The notes under the pieces were generated by a model that did no database searches, was not told the DNA's origin, and saw only the letters and a program-made list of their open reading frames with translations. Source: Spirodela intermedia (lineage: Eukaryota > Streptophyta > Magnoliopsida > Alismatales > Araceae). Taken from it: a DNA stretch of 64,000 nucleotides. Each line of letters opens with the position of its first letter. Position 1 is the stretch's first letter. This document shows, one piece after another, positions 33,967-45,022 of the stretch. The stretch is from the NCBI GenBank assembly GCA_902729315.2, contig LR746273.1, positions 191,001 to 255,000 on the forward strand. Reading direction: 5' to 3'. A program made the position numbers and the translations under genes.

Positions 33967-35672
33967 TCATCTGTGCCAGCTTCTTTCAGAATGGAGTTGG
34001 ATTAACAGGAGAAGATCCCGACCACCTTGGCGGCCGGCAGCGGCGGCCAGCATCGCCGCCCTTCTCATTCGGCGTCCCTCAACATCATCGCCTTCGGCGA
34101 CTATCGGACTTCCCCTTCGCCGGCCCCGTCTCAGGCTTTTGAGGGAGGTCACTCCTGCGACGGGAGGATGGAGGAGGAGGGTTCGAGGGGGGGGGGGGTA
34201 TGTCTGGGGTATGTCCCCGTCGACCACATTATCGGGCCGGATCCGAACACGAGTCATCATGGACCATCTAGACATCAGCCGTTGGCCTATTGGTTCAATT
34301 GGGCCAGAAGCCCATCCAGATGGCCCATTTGTATGCTGGTCACTTTCATTGCTTAGGCCCAAATCCCCTAAAAACAGGGCGAATAGACGTGGCCTGTACT
34401 TTCACATTAACGCCCCAAAACATTGCGGACTGGGGTGCTAAAACTTTATTAGTATCCTCCACGTGTAAAAATATGTACCGTATTTATACACTTTTTAATA
34501 AAAAAGGGAATCGGCTACTCGGCCGATCCAACAGGAATCGCGTCCGCGATCTGCCCTCCCGATCCGATTTCGCTCACCGGGTCACAGAGAGAGAGAGAGA
34601 GGTGGGTCCCACTTCCCGTTGAACGACAAGCTCAACGAGACAGAGATAGCGGAGAAGAGACAGAGGCGGGTCCTGCATGACCGGACCCGGCGGGCGGCCG
34701 GCGAGCTCTCCCGGAGCAAGGAGAGAGAGAGAGAGAGAGTTAGAGAGAGAAGCGGGCTCTCATGCACGTCGTCATCCGGGCACCTCCAGTCTGCTGAGCT
34801 GAGGGAGCGGTGGTGGCGGCGGAAAAGCCGGCGGGTCGTCCCGTCCTTCCCGCGGGTCACTGTCGCTGCCGCTTCACGGGATTCCTGGGGCTCCCTCTCC
34901 GGCTGTTCGGGGGAGGGGGGGGGGCGCGCGGCGGCGATGGCCGTCCTCAATCGGTAAATGGGGCGGGGGCTCGAGGAGCTAGGCGGGTTGGTTGTTCTGG
35001 AGAAAAGCTCCGACTGCAGACAGAGGGACCCTCATTGAATGACCAGCTGGGGGGAGCAGAGTAAATACGGGTGGGGTGGGTTTCACTGGTGTGCATCCTC
35101 CTCCACCGCCGGCGGTGTCGGTGGTCTAAAGAGCTCGCCGGAGAGGAGGACACCTCCCTCCCTCGCGGCCGTACTGTCCAAATCTGACGCCGACGACATG
35201 GGAGATAGGAGGAGACACAGAGATGCAGAGAGATGCAGAGAAAGCCCGTCATGAGGAGGAGGGAAGAAGGAGGGGAAGAAAGCACGGGGAAAAGGCGGGA
35301 GGTGACGGACTGGGTATTGCAGATCAGAGATCGAATACGGCTGGACATCACAGCAGACGCAAGAAGCTGGTGATTAAAAGAGCGCAATCTTAGCAATAAA
35401 CGGATCAAAATAATATCCGAGACGCTGGCTTCTTCCATGATGCGCTAGCCCCGCCGCCGCCGCGTGACCCCCCCCTCGCGGCCGGCGGAGAAGACAGGAT
35501 ATCTATCTCTCTTCTATACAGTGCTGGAATCGAAGGGGAAGAGAGAAGAGTTCGAGCATGCCGAAGAGAAGCAGCACGTTACAGAAGCGGACCACGGGGA
35601 CTGTAACACAACAGCGTGGGGGGGCCTCGCCGCCGTCTTAGAGGAAGTGGACCGGCGGAGACGGCGGCGGCG
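33967..35672. other. Spacer between PPR gene 2 and the CLE gene
   Basis: About 1.7 kb. It includes site-II boxes (34300-34361), GA tracts at about 34587-34601 and 34723-34740, and GC-rich DNA with several open frames in all directions that resemble no protein family I know. Confidence 0.5.
34300..34361 (-). promoter_or_regulatory. Cluster of site-II (TGGGCC/GGCCCA) elements
   Basis: TGGGCC occurs at 34300-34305 and GGCCCA at 34322-34327 and 34356-34361, about 330-400 nt upstream of the PPR start codon. Site-II boxes are typical of promoters of plant genes for organelle biogenesis and translation, which fits a PPR gene. Confidence 0.5.
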
Positions 35673-35948
35673 CTACCTGTTGGAGATGGGGTTGGGACCA
35701 CTGGGGACTTCGTGCGCTTCGGCCCTGAACTCTCGGCTGCCCGAGCGGGGATTCCGCGGGTGCAACTTCATGGACTGATGAGAGACTGGCGGTGCCGAGG
35801 GGAGCTTCCGGGCGGAGATGGCGGCGACGGCGGTGGCGGTGGCGGCGGCGGCGCCTTGCTGGTCAGCCGGGTGCGCCCCGACGTGGAGGAGGAAGAAGAG
35901 GAGCCACAGGATCAGGAGGCTGGAGGGAAGGTTCTCATCCTTTGCCAT
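35673..35948 (-). CDS. CLE41: CLE peptide precursor producing TDIF (CLE41/44 type)
   Basis: An intronless frame of 91 residues from the Met at 35948. A short N-terminus precedes a strongly hydrophobic signal segment (SSLLILWLLFFLLHVGA). A variable Ala/Ser-rich middle follows, and the C-terminus is SREFRAEAHEVPSGPNPISNR. The dodecapeptide HEVPSGPNPISN is identical to TDIF, the product of Arabidopsis CLE41 and CLE44. The preceding REFRAEA is also conserved in those precursors. TDIF, made in phloem, is perceived by the LRR kinase PXY/TDR in procambium. It suppresses xylem differentiation and promotes cambial division; the two prolines become hydroxyprolines. In-frame upstream Mets (36053, 36017) would give up to 126 residues but place the signal segment internally, so 35948 is preferred. 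Confidence 0.93.
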   Translation of the reverse strand: MAKDENLPSSLLILWLLFFLLHVGAHPADQQGAAAATATAVAAISARKLPSAPPVSHQSMKLHPRNPRSGSREFRAEAHEVPSGPNPISNR

Positions 35949-36207
35949 GCAGATCTGGAGCTCTGGATCTAGAAGAAGCCACCCCCCCGGCGCCCACAGG
36001 GGATCACAATCCATTAACCAGCAGCCGCGCCACCAAGATGATGAGCGGGGCACGAGAGGAGGAGAAAGAAGAGGAGGAGATGCCTCTGGAGTAGCAGAAG
36101 CGCATGAAGATATGCCCGATTGAAAGCCTCCTGACCTCTCTTAAGAGACGAGCCGCCCAGTGTTCGGCCTTGGAGGGCAACCCTGGCGCATGGAAAGAGA
36201 AAGAGAA

Positions 36208-36209
<2 letters not shown>

Positions 36210-36241
<32 letters not shown>
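36210..36241. repeat. (GA)n microsatellite upstream of the CLE gene
   Basis: A perfect dinucleotide run about 260 nt upstream of the CLE start codon, in the promoter or leader. Confidence 0.95.
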
Positions 36242-36244
<3 letters not shown>

Positions 36245-36677
36245 TTCCACGAGTACCCCTTGAGCAGACAAAACTATAGGGGAGGGTCAGCCAGCAAAAG
36301 CTTTTGAAGATGAAGACGCCGGCGATGAATAAACTGGGAGCGCAGCTGAGCGTAGGCTTTTGCGGAAACGTAGATCAGCGAAACCGGATTAGCTCGGGGG
36401 AGGTGGTGGGATGGGGTGGGGATTCATTAGGGTAGAGCAGTAATTTCCTGCCTGTGGAGATGGAAGGGGAAGAATCTCAAAAGATAAAGCTCGACTGTGT
36501 CCTCCCATGGCTTTTCCTCGTTGGAAGGTTGTCCAAGGAGTCCCATCGGTTTTGACTTGAGCGGCAGGGTACCCTAATCCATGCAAAGAAATGAAGAGAG
36601 ACTCATTTAATTCCACAAATCACACGAATGGGCTCGTCTGAATGCGGCCTGCTGATCAAAGACTGCAAGTAAAGCAT

Positions 36678-36681
<4 letters not shown>

Positions 36682-36739
<58 letters not shown>
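36682..36739. repeat. (CT)n microsatellite, 58 nt
   Basis: A perfect CT run, one of the two longest in the window. Confidence 0.97.
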
Positions 36740-36742
<3 letters not shown>

Positions 36743-37041
36743 CTTCTGTGTTTATCTGCCAAGAGATCGCTCGCGGGCTCTGCCACTGCAACAGGAGAGG
36801 ATGCCCCCGATGCGGGGGTGTGGGTGACCCCACCCCGCTTCCCCAGAAATCATACAGGAAAAAGGTTTTCATTGGTAAGTAGACGGGCAAATGAGTCCAC
36901 ATAGATGCAAACACAGAGGACGGAGTAGAGAGAGATTCAGCGAGCGGGCCTTCGTCTGCTCTCGGCACACGGGATAGGGAGAAAGGCAGAGAGAGAGAGG
37001 GATTCCAAGGGCCCTCCTGTTCCCGGTTTCTTCTTTTTCAA

Positions 37042-37067
37042 AGAGAGAGAGAGAGAGAGAGAGAGAG
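37042..37067. repeat. (GA)n microsatellite
   Basis: A perfect GA run seen directly. Confidence 0.95.
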
Positions 37068-38519
37068 CGCGGTGCCAGGGCGGCACTCGTTGGTGGTTTT
37101 TACCGAGGAAAAGAACGCGCTTTCGACGAATAAAGAAGTCGCTTTTGGCCATTCGGAGGCCCCCAGATGCAGAGGGCGAATTATATCACTTTGATTGCTA
37201 GAGAGAGAGATAGCAGATCATCTGGGCCATGGACAGACCGAGGGGCAGGAGCATGCCCGTTGATGGCTCGGAGATCCCGCTCCTTCCCGATACCTCGCTC
37301 TCCCTCCCGCCCGCCACAGCCTCTCTCACAGTCTGAGACTCTTTCATGCTGCTCTACTGACCGTAAGTTCCGCAAAACCTCCCGGAAGGCGGCGGCGTTA
37401 AACTCCAAACGCCACCAGAACCCGTCTGAGTCATTCAGAATTCTTGAAGGAAGCGGCCCCCGTTCAAATATAGAGAAAGGGAGGGCCGCCGAACGGAAGA
37501 AAGGGCTCTCTCTCTCTGGGTCTGCTCCTCTCCAGTTTTCCGGGAGAACCCGCAGTCTCTTTCACCCGTGAATGCCGACGGATCCTCCACCTTTTCCGCC
37601 GCCTGTTTCTTCCCAGCCCCCCCCCCGGGATGTTCGCGCGATCGGGCCAACATCTCATTCCCGGCGCTGGATTTCTTCAAACGTTCCCGTCCACCGAGCA
37701 GTCCTCCGTCGCGGCCGCCGGCAACCTCCGATGAATCCATCCAAGTCGAAGAACAGTAAGCCCACCCCGTCCCCATCCATCCCCTCCCCCCCCCGCCCCC
37801 CCCCCAACCTCTGTGACCCAGCGACAGAGTATCCTATAAGAATGGTTGGTTCTAATTGTCCCAATCTCCGTATCGTCTCTCTCTCTCTCTCTCTCTGACT
37901 GAGAGGGGGACCCCATGATCATCCTGGTTGGCAAAGGGCTCGTTCGTCTGCGAGGGAAAGGGGCGAGCTTTATCCGCCTCGCAGGATCAAACAATCCAAA
38001 TGCGAAAGATGGCGGCACCCCGCCAGCCTGCCTCCGGCGAAGGTCCCCCATTTTCTTTTTCTCTGTCCCAAATCTGAACACAGACGGCGGGCCGTCGCCG
38101 AGCATCTCGATCCTCGGATTTAATGCCTGAAAATAATCATTCAATCGAACGCCCACGCCAACGCTCACGCCCAGAGGAAAGCAAAATCTCCCTCCAGCGG
38201 TTCTTCGTATCGAAGGGAAGAAGACTGGATCCAAATAGAACACTAAATACGCGCCCAAAAAAAAACCCATTTTTTTAATTAAAAATCTACCATCGTAAAT
38301 TCCCCTCTTTGAATGATTCCGCCTGTTCTAATTAGAGAACTCGCACGGGAAATATGAGATATAATCATCGACCAGCGCTCGCATCTATTCTCTATGTATA
38401 TATTTATTACCAGGTTTTTTCTATATTTTAAACGCTTGAAATTTTCAAGTGTGTTTTATTTAAATAGGATAAGAAAATATTTTACCATCTCCGGCAATCG
38501 AGGGTGTCGATGTTGCGAA

Positions 38520-38990
38520 TGGGCCAAAGCCGATTTGGGCCGGTTTCTGGATCTTGGTAAAAAAATATAGGTGCCACGTGGGGGACAGGTGGAATGGTCA
38601 ACGCGTGACAGGTGGACCTTTTTTTTTTTTTTTGCCCTTTTCCCTCTTCTTCTCTGCGCGCGGTGAGCCTCTGGGCTTCCTTCATCGCTCCATCGCTCTG
38701 TGACGGGGAAGCTTAGAGACTCCTTGGCCTGAGGGTTTCGTGGGTTTTCTTCCGTTCCTTCCCCTCATCATCGCCGCTCTTTCTCTCTCCTTCTCTCTCC
38801 TTCTCTCTCCTCGGAGAGATCCGTGTGAGGGGCGTCCTCCATTTTGACGCCGCTGAGAGGCAAGCAAAGCCTGCCGAGGGAGTGGGCATCTGCCCACAGA
38901 AGGCATCGCCCAAGTATGGAGTGGAGTCCGAGTCCCCCTTTCCCGGAGACGGAGAAGAGAAGGAAGAGGTACACGACGGAGCCAGCAAGG
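38520..38990 (+). other. Possible orphan promoter and first exon
   Basis: TGGGCC boxes at 38520-38525 and 38536-38541 are followed by a T-run and a CT-rich leader-like stretch. An ATG at about 38918 then opens a short frame (MEWSPSPPFPETEKRRKRY) that reaches a possible donor AAG|GTTAGATG near 38990. No downstream plus-strand exon could be found before the convergent gene at 39175, so this may be a truncated gene, a non-coding transcript or chance. Confidence 0.2.
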
Positions 38991-39174
38991 TTAGATGTGA
39001 AGATAAACAACACAGGAGACGACGAAAATCCGACCCCTCGGCCGAGCCAGACGCTACACTTGCGGGGTAGGGGAGACGAGAATCAAACGCATACAAGCTA
39101 AGTTGAAGAATCGAATGTTACCCAAGATCTGAACAATCTAAATAAATGTGAGCCTCCGGCGCCTGGCCCTGCAG

Positions 39175-42100
39175 CTACTCGAAGCCGTCCGGCGTCTGGT
39201 GAGTCCCCGCGCCGCCCTTGGCCGGGTGCTTCTTGCCGGCCCTCTTGCTCTTGGACTTCTTGGCCTTCATACGGCGCTTCCTCTCGTTGGCGTCGACCCA
39301 GGTGTAGTGAGGCGGAATGAGGAAGGGGTCCACCTCGTCCCTACAGCCTTGATCCTCGGCGTTGGCGAAGGCGGCGGCTCCTCCGCGTGCCCCTCTCACC
39401 CACGAGTACCAGGAGCTGGACGTGTCCGCCTCCTTCACCTTGCCCCCGGAGAAGTTGCTGGGGCTCGAGGGAGGGGTCGCAAACTCATCGGCGGGCTGGA
39501 GTTCCTCAAACTTGGTGAAGGTGATCAGGACCCGAATCGTGGGAACGATCGGGATTGCGACCTGGGATGAACAGCAGATCAGAAAAAGAGGGTAACATCG
39601 CATCGAGAGTAAACATACAACTCTTCTGATGACGGAAAATGGGACACTGGAACACTGGTGGGCTTGCTTTGTCGTGAAGGTCAGCTCTCCCCCCCTCTCC
39701 CACCTCTTCCCTCGTCTGCTTTTTCACCTTGTTTCAGACAAGGGGTTTGGTGACACTCTGACAGAAGGATCCTAATAAGGTTATTATAGTCGAGCGAATA
39801 CCAGATGCTATGTTTCAGTCTAGGGTTGGGATAGCTCAATGTGATTGGTCCAAGGAGAGTATTGTATTAATGGGATGGAAACCATATCAGCAGAGTGTAA
39901 AAATCTGGGATTCCATCATTTTGCTGTCCAGTAAGTACCACCGACTGTGTAGAAAAGAAATCATTGGAGGGATAAATAACCCGTCGGAAAGCATATATAA
40001 ATGGAGGGAGCATGAAAAATACGATATGCTTTCAAGGGGAAAAAAAAGTGGGCATAGTGCTTCACAGGGATGTTCTGAATCTTCAGCAAACAAGGTCCAG
40101 CAGGCATGCCTTTACTGCCATCTGAAAGCAAACTAGGATTCTTCGAACAGCTATCATCGGTGCACCATCTCATTCCAATCTGGAGGATCTATACAGTGTT
40201 GCACCCTATTCTGATGATCATTTTCCTTTACTGTACTGGAATTCAGTCCTATTTTTCATTGATGATGCTCAGATGGCTCGAATTGTATGATACCACACAG
40301 AAAGGAATGGCCATCTCCTACATGTTTTTTCAGACTTAAGACCTTATTTTGTTCACCTATGACAAGATCAAGGAGATTTAATCAGACGCCCATCATTCAG
40401 TTTGCCACGCCGTAGCCATGTGCATTCACCCAAAGAGGACATGTGAATTTGGAAAGACAGTAGATAAGGCACGGGAAGAAATCTAGGAAAATTTAACATG
40501 GGCAGCCTGGCATTCAGGGGCGGAAAAGGGTTCATACTTAGGGGTGGGTCCTTCACATATATGCTCCGAGAAATCTCGTCAATATGCAGAGTATCCGCAG
40601 TATTCGTCCATTTTAACTCCACCCCCCTTGCCCGCTTCCCAGGGCATTGCATGTATTAGCATGCATAAAGAAGGACTTGAACGACGACGAGAGTAGAAGG
40701 TACATTCCAATTACCTTCACGGGGAATGTGCCTTGAGGCAATTTGGTAGTCAGCAGTTCCCTGAGTCGCCTTACAGCTTTGACCTTGTTCGCCAGCACAT
40801 CGAGTAAAGGGAGGAGCTCGTCTGTTAGTAGAGGGAAGTCTGGTGTCAACCACAGGACGGGTCTCAGCCCCTTCTTGTATTCACTGCCGTGCTTATTACT
40901 AGGCTCGTTCGTGACCCCATTCTTCTTCTTCTTCGTTTTCTCATGCGGTTCATGTTTCGGTCCCCCGTTTTCTGTAGCTGACTTTGAGAACCTCTTTGAT
41001 GCAGTCGGGCCTTCAACCTCTTCGCCTTTACTTTTCGAGGTCTTCTTGCCGTTCCATCCAAACCAGCTTTTCTTCTCCTTGGGGAGACCATTAGATTCAT
41101 AGTTGTCTAGTTCATCGTCCTCGTTAAAGCCTTCTGAATTCCCCATGTTGAGAGCAGAGTCCAGCTGAATCTTCTCCTCTGCAGTCAAGATATCATCCAA
41201 TCCGTCGTGCACACCACCATTTGCCATCTTCTCATCATTGTCAATGGCGAACAGCTCCTCGTCAGTCATCGCACCGGGAACCCGCCTTGATTTCACGCTG
41301 ACCATTACGTGATGCATATCATAAACCTTTGTCTTCCAGTTCCCGACTACCTCTGTTCGCTCCTGCCGCCGCCAGTTCAAGTGGGGGACTAGCTCAGCCT
41401 CGGTGACGTCAATCCCGGGCCGATACATATTGGTCTGAGACATCATAGCAACCTCTTGGGCTACCTCAGCCTCCGTCGGTCGAGCTCCAGCTCCTTCCAA
41501 GGCATTGGTGATCTCTTTGTCCTTGTGAACCAGCACAATCAGCGAACCAGGAGGCAGAGAAGGACTCCCATCCTCCGACGGCATGCCTTCCCCAAGAAAT
41601 ATGAAGGTCTGATCCGATCTCTGGATGCGGAATCCATCGAAGCCAGCAAGGGTCATGTCTGCCCGGAGATTTGGACCACGCTTCCAAATCCGATATGTGT
41701 CCGAGGGAGCGATCCTGCCGATGAAGGGAATGACAGAGCTCTCAAAGTGGAAGGTGATCTCCATGTAGAAATCCCGGATCCGGGAGATGGAGGAGACGAT
41801 CCTGGGGAGCCGCCGGCACCATTTGGCCCAGGCGAGCGGCTGGTAGTGTCTGGCGATGATCATTGCAATGGTGTCCTCGCGGGTGCACACGGCCTCCTGG
41901 AGCGCGGACCATCCCTGCTCGTTCTGGAGCGACCAGTCTGCGCCGGCGGACATCAGGATCTCCGCTGAGATGGGGTCTCTCAGTCGGACAGCAAGGTGGA
42001 GAGGGGTCTCTCGGTTGGGGACATCGCGCCGGTCGATAGCTGCAGAGACGATGTCCGCCGTGCGCTCGGCGGCGAGGGATTCCTCCTCTGTGGTGACCTC

Positions 42101-42214
42101 TCCTGCTTTCGGAAGGCGCGGGAGGGCGGTCACCAGTCGCCGGAGTGCGACATGGTCCCTGCAGGCCACCGCCAGGTGCACGGGGCTGTGGGCGTACTTC
42201 GAGGGATCCTCCAT
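39175..42214 (-). CDS. Ankyrin-repeat/GPCR-chaperone domain protein, ANKRD13C-like
   Basis: Two exons on the minus strand, 40715-42214 and 39175-39561, joined in phase 0 across a 1,153-nt intron. They encode 628 residues. Ankyrin repeats lie at about residues 7-110 (SPVHLAVACRDHVALRRLV; ETPLHLAVRLRDPISAEILM; QGWSALQEAVCTRED). The GPCR-chaperone/ANKRD13 domain follows (WCRRLPRIVSSISRIRDFYM, SDTYRIWKRGPNLRADMTLA, TDEELFAIDNDEK). A Lys/Glu-rich linker then leads to LWLTPDFPLLTDELLPLLDV near the intron. Exon 2 adds IVPTIRVLITFTKFEEL, PPHYTWVDANERKRRMKAKK and a basic tail. Human ANKRD13C acts at the ER to stabilise GPCRs. The plant homologues have no established client, so function is open. Confidence 0.92.
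39562..40714 (-). other. Intron of the ANKRD13C-like gene
   Basis: AT-rich, flanked by AAG|GTAATTG and TCCCAG|GTCGC. I see no embedded gene. Confidence 0.8.
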
Positions 42215-42974
42215 GCTGAGTGAGACTCCCGATCAAAGCCTTCTTCTCTCTCCCCTGCTGAGGAGCCAAAGAAGTGTAATCTGATGGGAATGGAGACCGG
42301 TCGAGAGCTATTCGCTTCTGGATTCACCGATTTTGATCACATTATCATGGAGATTTGAGGCCTCGGCATTCTGGATCAGTTCTGATACAAGGAAGCACAG
42401 CGGAGGGATACACGGGAAACCCTAATCCGCGCGCAAACCCTCCCGCTACCGCAGTTCAGATCTGAAACGAGGAATGCCTCCCGGGAGAAACCAAAGAAGA
42501 CGGCTAGATCTCCGGCAAGCAGCACCGCCGGCGGCCAGCTGGCAACAAGAGGGTCAGCCGTCGGCCCTCCAGAGGTCTGCTGCAGCAAGCCGAAAGATAC
42601 ACCTCTCCAAGCCGTGCTCCTCAACTCCCATCTCTGGTCTTCCCCAAGTTAAATCAGAAAACTGGAAAGCCCTAATCTAGGACGAGCTGCAGCTTTCGGC
42701 GACCGAGCAGGGGAGGACCATCACCTACGGCGCTCAGAGAGCGACCTGAGCGGAGGATCCGGACGGAGCTTCGCGCCCCCTCTGGGACACCCTCCGCTGC
42801 CGGCGTCCCCACCACCCGAAAGGGGGGGGGGGGTACGAGCCCCCTCGACCTCGGATCCGCCCTCCGAGCTCACCTCGACGCCGCCATTAATGCAAGCTCC
42901 CAGCCAACGAACGCCGGAGACAGCAGCCGCTCAGCCCCCTTCCTCACCCCTCCCCCCTCACCTCCCCTGTCGAG

Positions 42975-42975
<1 letters not shown>

Positions 42976-43040
<65 letters not shown>

Positions 43041-43041
43041 G
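42976..43041. repeat. Compound (GA)n microsatellite
   Basis: GA runs interrupted only by short GGA and GAA units over 66 nt. Confidence 0.95.
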
Positions 43042-43647
43042 GGACGGGAGTTGCAGAGAGGGAGAACACGAATACCCTGGAGATTCTGCGAATTTGCATC
43101 GGGGGGCATTCTTTCTTCTCGTCGCCCACCGGTGGGCCCCTGGAGCCGCTCTTCCCTGAATCCAACCAATTGGTATTCTTCCTCACCGCTGACGCCGCGC
43201 CGACAGCCGCGTTGACCCCAGCCGGCGGCGACGCGGAGCCGTTAGTCGAGACCAAAATCAGGTAGAGTCCGGGCGGTGCCGCCGAGGGAATTACCAACTC
43301 CGAAAGAAAAGAAAAAAAAACGGTAACCTTATACTCTCGCTTTTCTTTTAAAAACATAATTCCGGGGACCCCAATACGCGTATCTTTTAAAAACATAATA
43401 TATTATTTATTTATTTCCGTTTTTTTTTACTGTGCTTTCGGGTGGGAGCAATTATGGTCCTTCGAGCGAGCGCGCGGGTGGTGTGGGGGCCAGGTGCACG
43501 TGGGCCGCCAGCAACCTAGGGGAGGTGGACCCCACCGTCAACGGGGCTTCCCCAAATATCTTCCGATTATTGTATGACCCCGTAAATTAATTGTCTTGAA
43601 TTAGAAAGTAGCACCCATTCTCTCAAACCGTTGTAATATCGCCATCA

Positions 43648-43648
<1 letters not shown>

Positions 43649-43678
<30 letters not shown>

Positions 43679-43690
43679 TATATATATATT
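43649..43690. repeat. (GA)n-(TA)n compound microsatellite
   Basis: A GA run to 43674 followed, after GGGA, by a TA run to about 43690. Confidence 0.9.
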
Positions 43691-44476
43691 GTATTCTTTA
43701 CATTAGTAGGGTGGAATATACGAAACTTGGAGTGGGAAGGATAAAGTTTTGACGTGTGGGTTCAACAAAGGCGGGCAGACCCGGCCAGGTTAACGTTGAC
43801 CCGGTCCGGTTAACGTCAACTAGTTCGGTCAGCCCCAAACCCCTCTTATCTTCTTTTTTAAAAAATTATTTATGATATATCTTTTTCCGTAATAAATAGG
43901 CCCGAATAGGATCTCTTTCCACAAAAGTCTTGTTACAATTGCCGCGTTCTAAGGGGACCCGGGCCGATCTCATATTTTCGGGCTTTTATTAGGCCCGCTT
44001 GGAAAATGCCCCAGCGCTCAGACAAGGAGATCAGATCGGGCTTTTAGAGAGCCGGCATCGGCCCGCTGACACCGCTCGACATGTGCTATCTCGTGTACGG
44101 TCGTGGAGCAAACAGTGGGCAAAGGTAATCAATCTCCTTCTTCCCTCTGTATCGAAGCCAGCCCTATTGCATCTCCCCAACTGCCCGACCCCTCGGCGCC
44201 TCCGTCCTCCTGCGATAATCTCTCGCCTATTCATCCCCCCTCTCCGTGTCCGTTGTCATCTCCTCGTGGTGTGTCCTTCATTCTCCCGCTCTCCCCCTCT
44301 CTCTGTCTCCAGTTCTGTCGTTCTGTGACGATCCATTTCCCGCTCGCGGCCCAACGCCATCACCCCGTCCATCTAACGCTCTCTCCCCCTCCCCCTCTTC
44401 CTGTCAAGGCAGGATCGGCGGAATTGCGGCTGAATCGAGCGACGGAACCCTCACGGTAAAGCCCAGGCTTCTCGAG

Positions 44477-44999
44477 GTAAACACATCTCATCTCTCGTTT
44501 CTAGTTCTTGTTTTTTCTATCTGAAAATGGACATCGAGATGAACGGAAGAGTGGGAGGGACGGGGGAGGGGAATGGGGATCGACCGAGAGATGGAGGGTA
44601 CGAGGAACGGGGAAAAGTCAGAGATGACTCCTTCATTTTAAAGCCTTGATTTTCTGTTTGACCACGATGATAAATTTCTGAAACGACCAGAAAAAATTCT
44701 GCTAGAGTTACTTGGGTGCTTCAAACACAATGAATCTCCTGCAAGGTCACTGCAGTACAAATTTGCAACGCGGAAATCTGTTTTTCTTACGTGGATCTTT
44801 AGATTTCAATTCTCTGTGTTGTATCTTTCTGTTGTCTCGCCCTTGTGAGGGCTTATTTGTCTTGTAATGACTACAATCATTCCGTCTGAAAAAGAAAAAT
44901 CGTTACTCAAGCGGGGTAGTTTGAACTTATTGTCTAAAGTTGTATTTGTCGACTCAGACTTATCTCTCGTCTGAAATGGTTGACTATTTGAAATTATAG
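44477..44999 (+). other. 5'-UTR intron of the signal peptide peptidase gene
   Basis: The donor CTCGAG|GTAAAC at 44477 and the acceptor AAATTATAG|G at 44999 bracket an AT-rich stretch upstream of the start codon. A GC-rich leader exon (about 44100-44476) precedes it. Promoter position is inferred from composition. Confidence 0.55.
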
Positions 45000-45022
45000 G
45001 GATTACTCTCGAGCTTCTGACA

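Larger units (their letters stand above)
35949..39174. other. Microsatellite-rich spacer
   Basis: About 3.2 kb between the CLE gene and the ANKRD13C-like gene. It contains four long GA/CT tracts, several C-runs and two site-II boxes near 38.5 kb. Open frames made of Ser-Leu or Arg-Glu repeats are products of these tracts. No gene could be confirmed. Confidence 0.55.
42215..44100. other. Spacer between divergent ANKRD13C-like and SPP genes
   Basis: About 1.9 kb of divergent promoter space. It contains a long compound GA tract, a second GA tract followed by a short TA run, several GGCCCG/GGGCCG boxes at 43.9-44.0 kb and a C-run at about 42,822. No gene seen. Confidence 0.6.

Noticed and set aside
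36603..37152. Frames made of Leu-Ser or Arg-Glu dipeptide repeats over microsatellites
   Set aside because: Direct translation of CT/GA repeats; the same happens at 42.9, 53.8, 54.2 and 60.4 kb.
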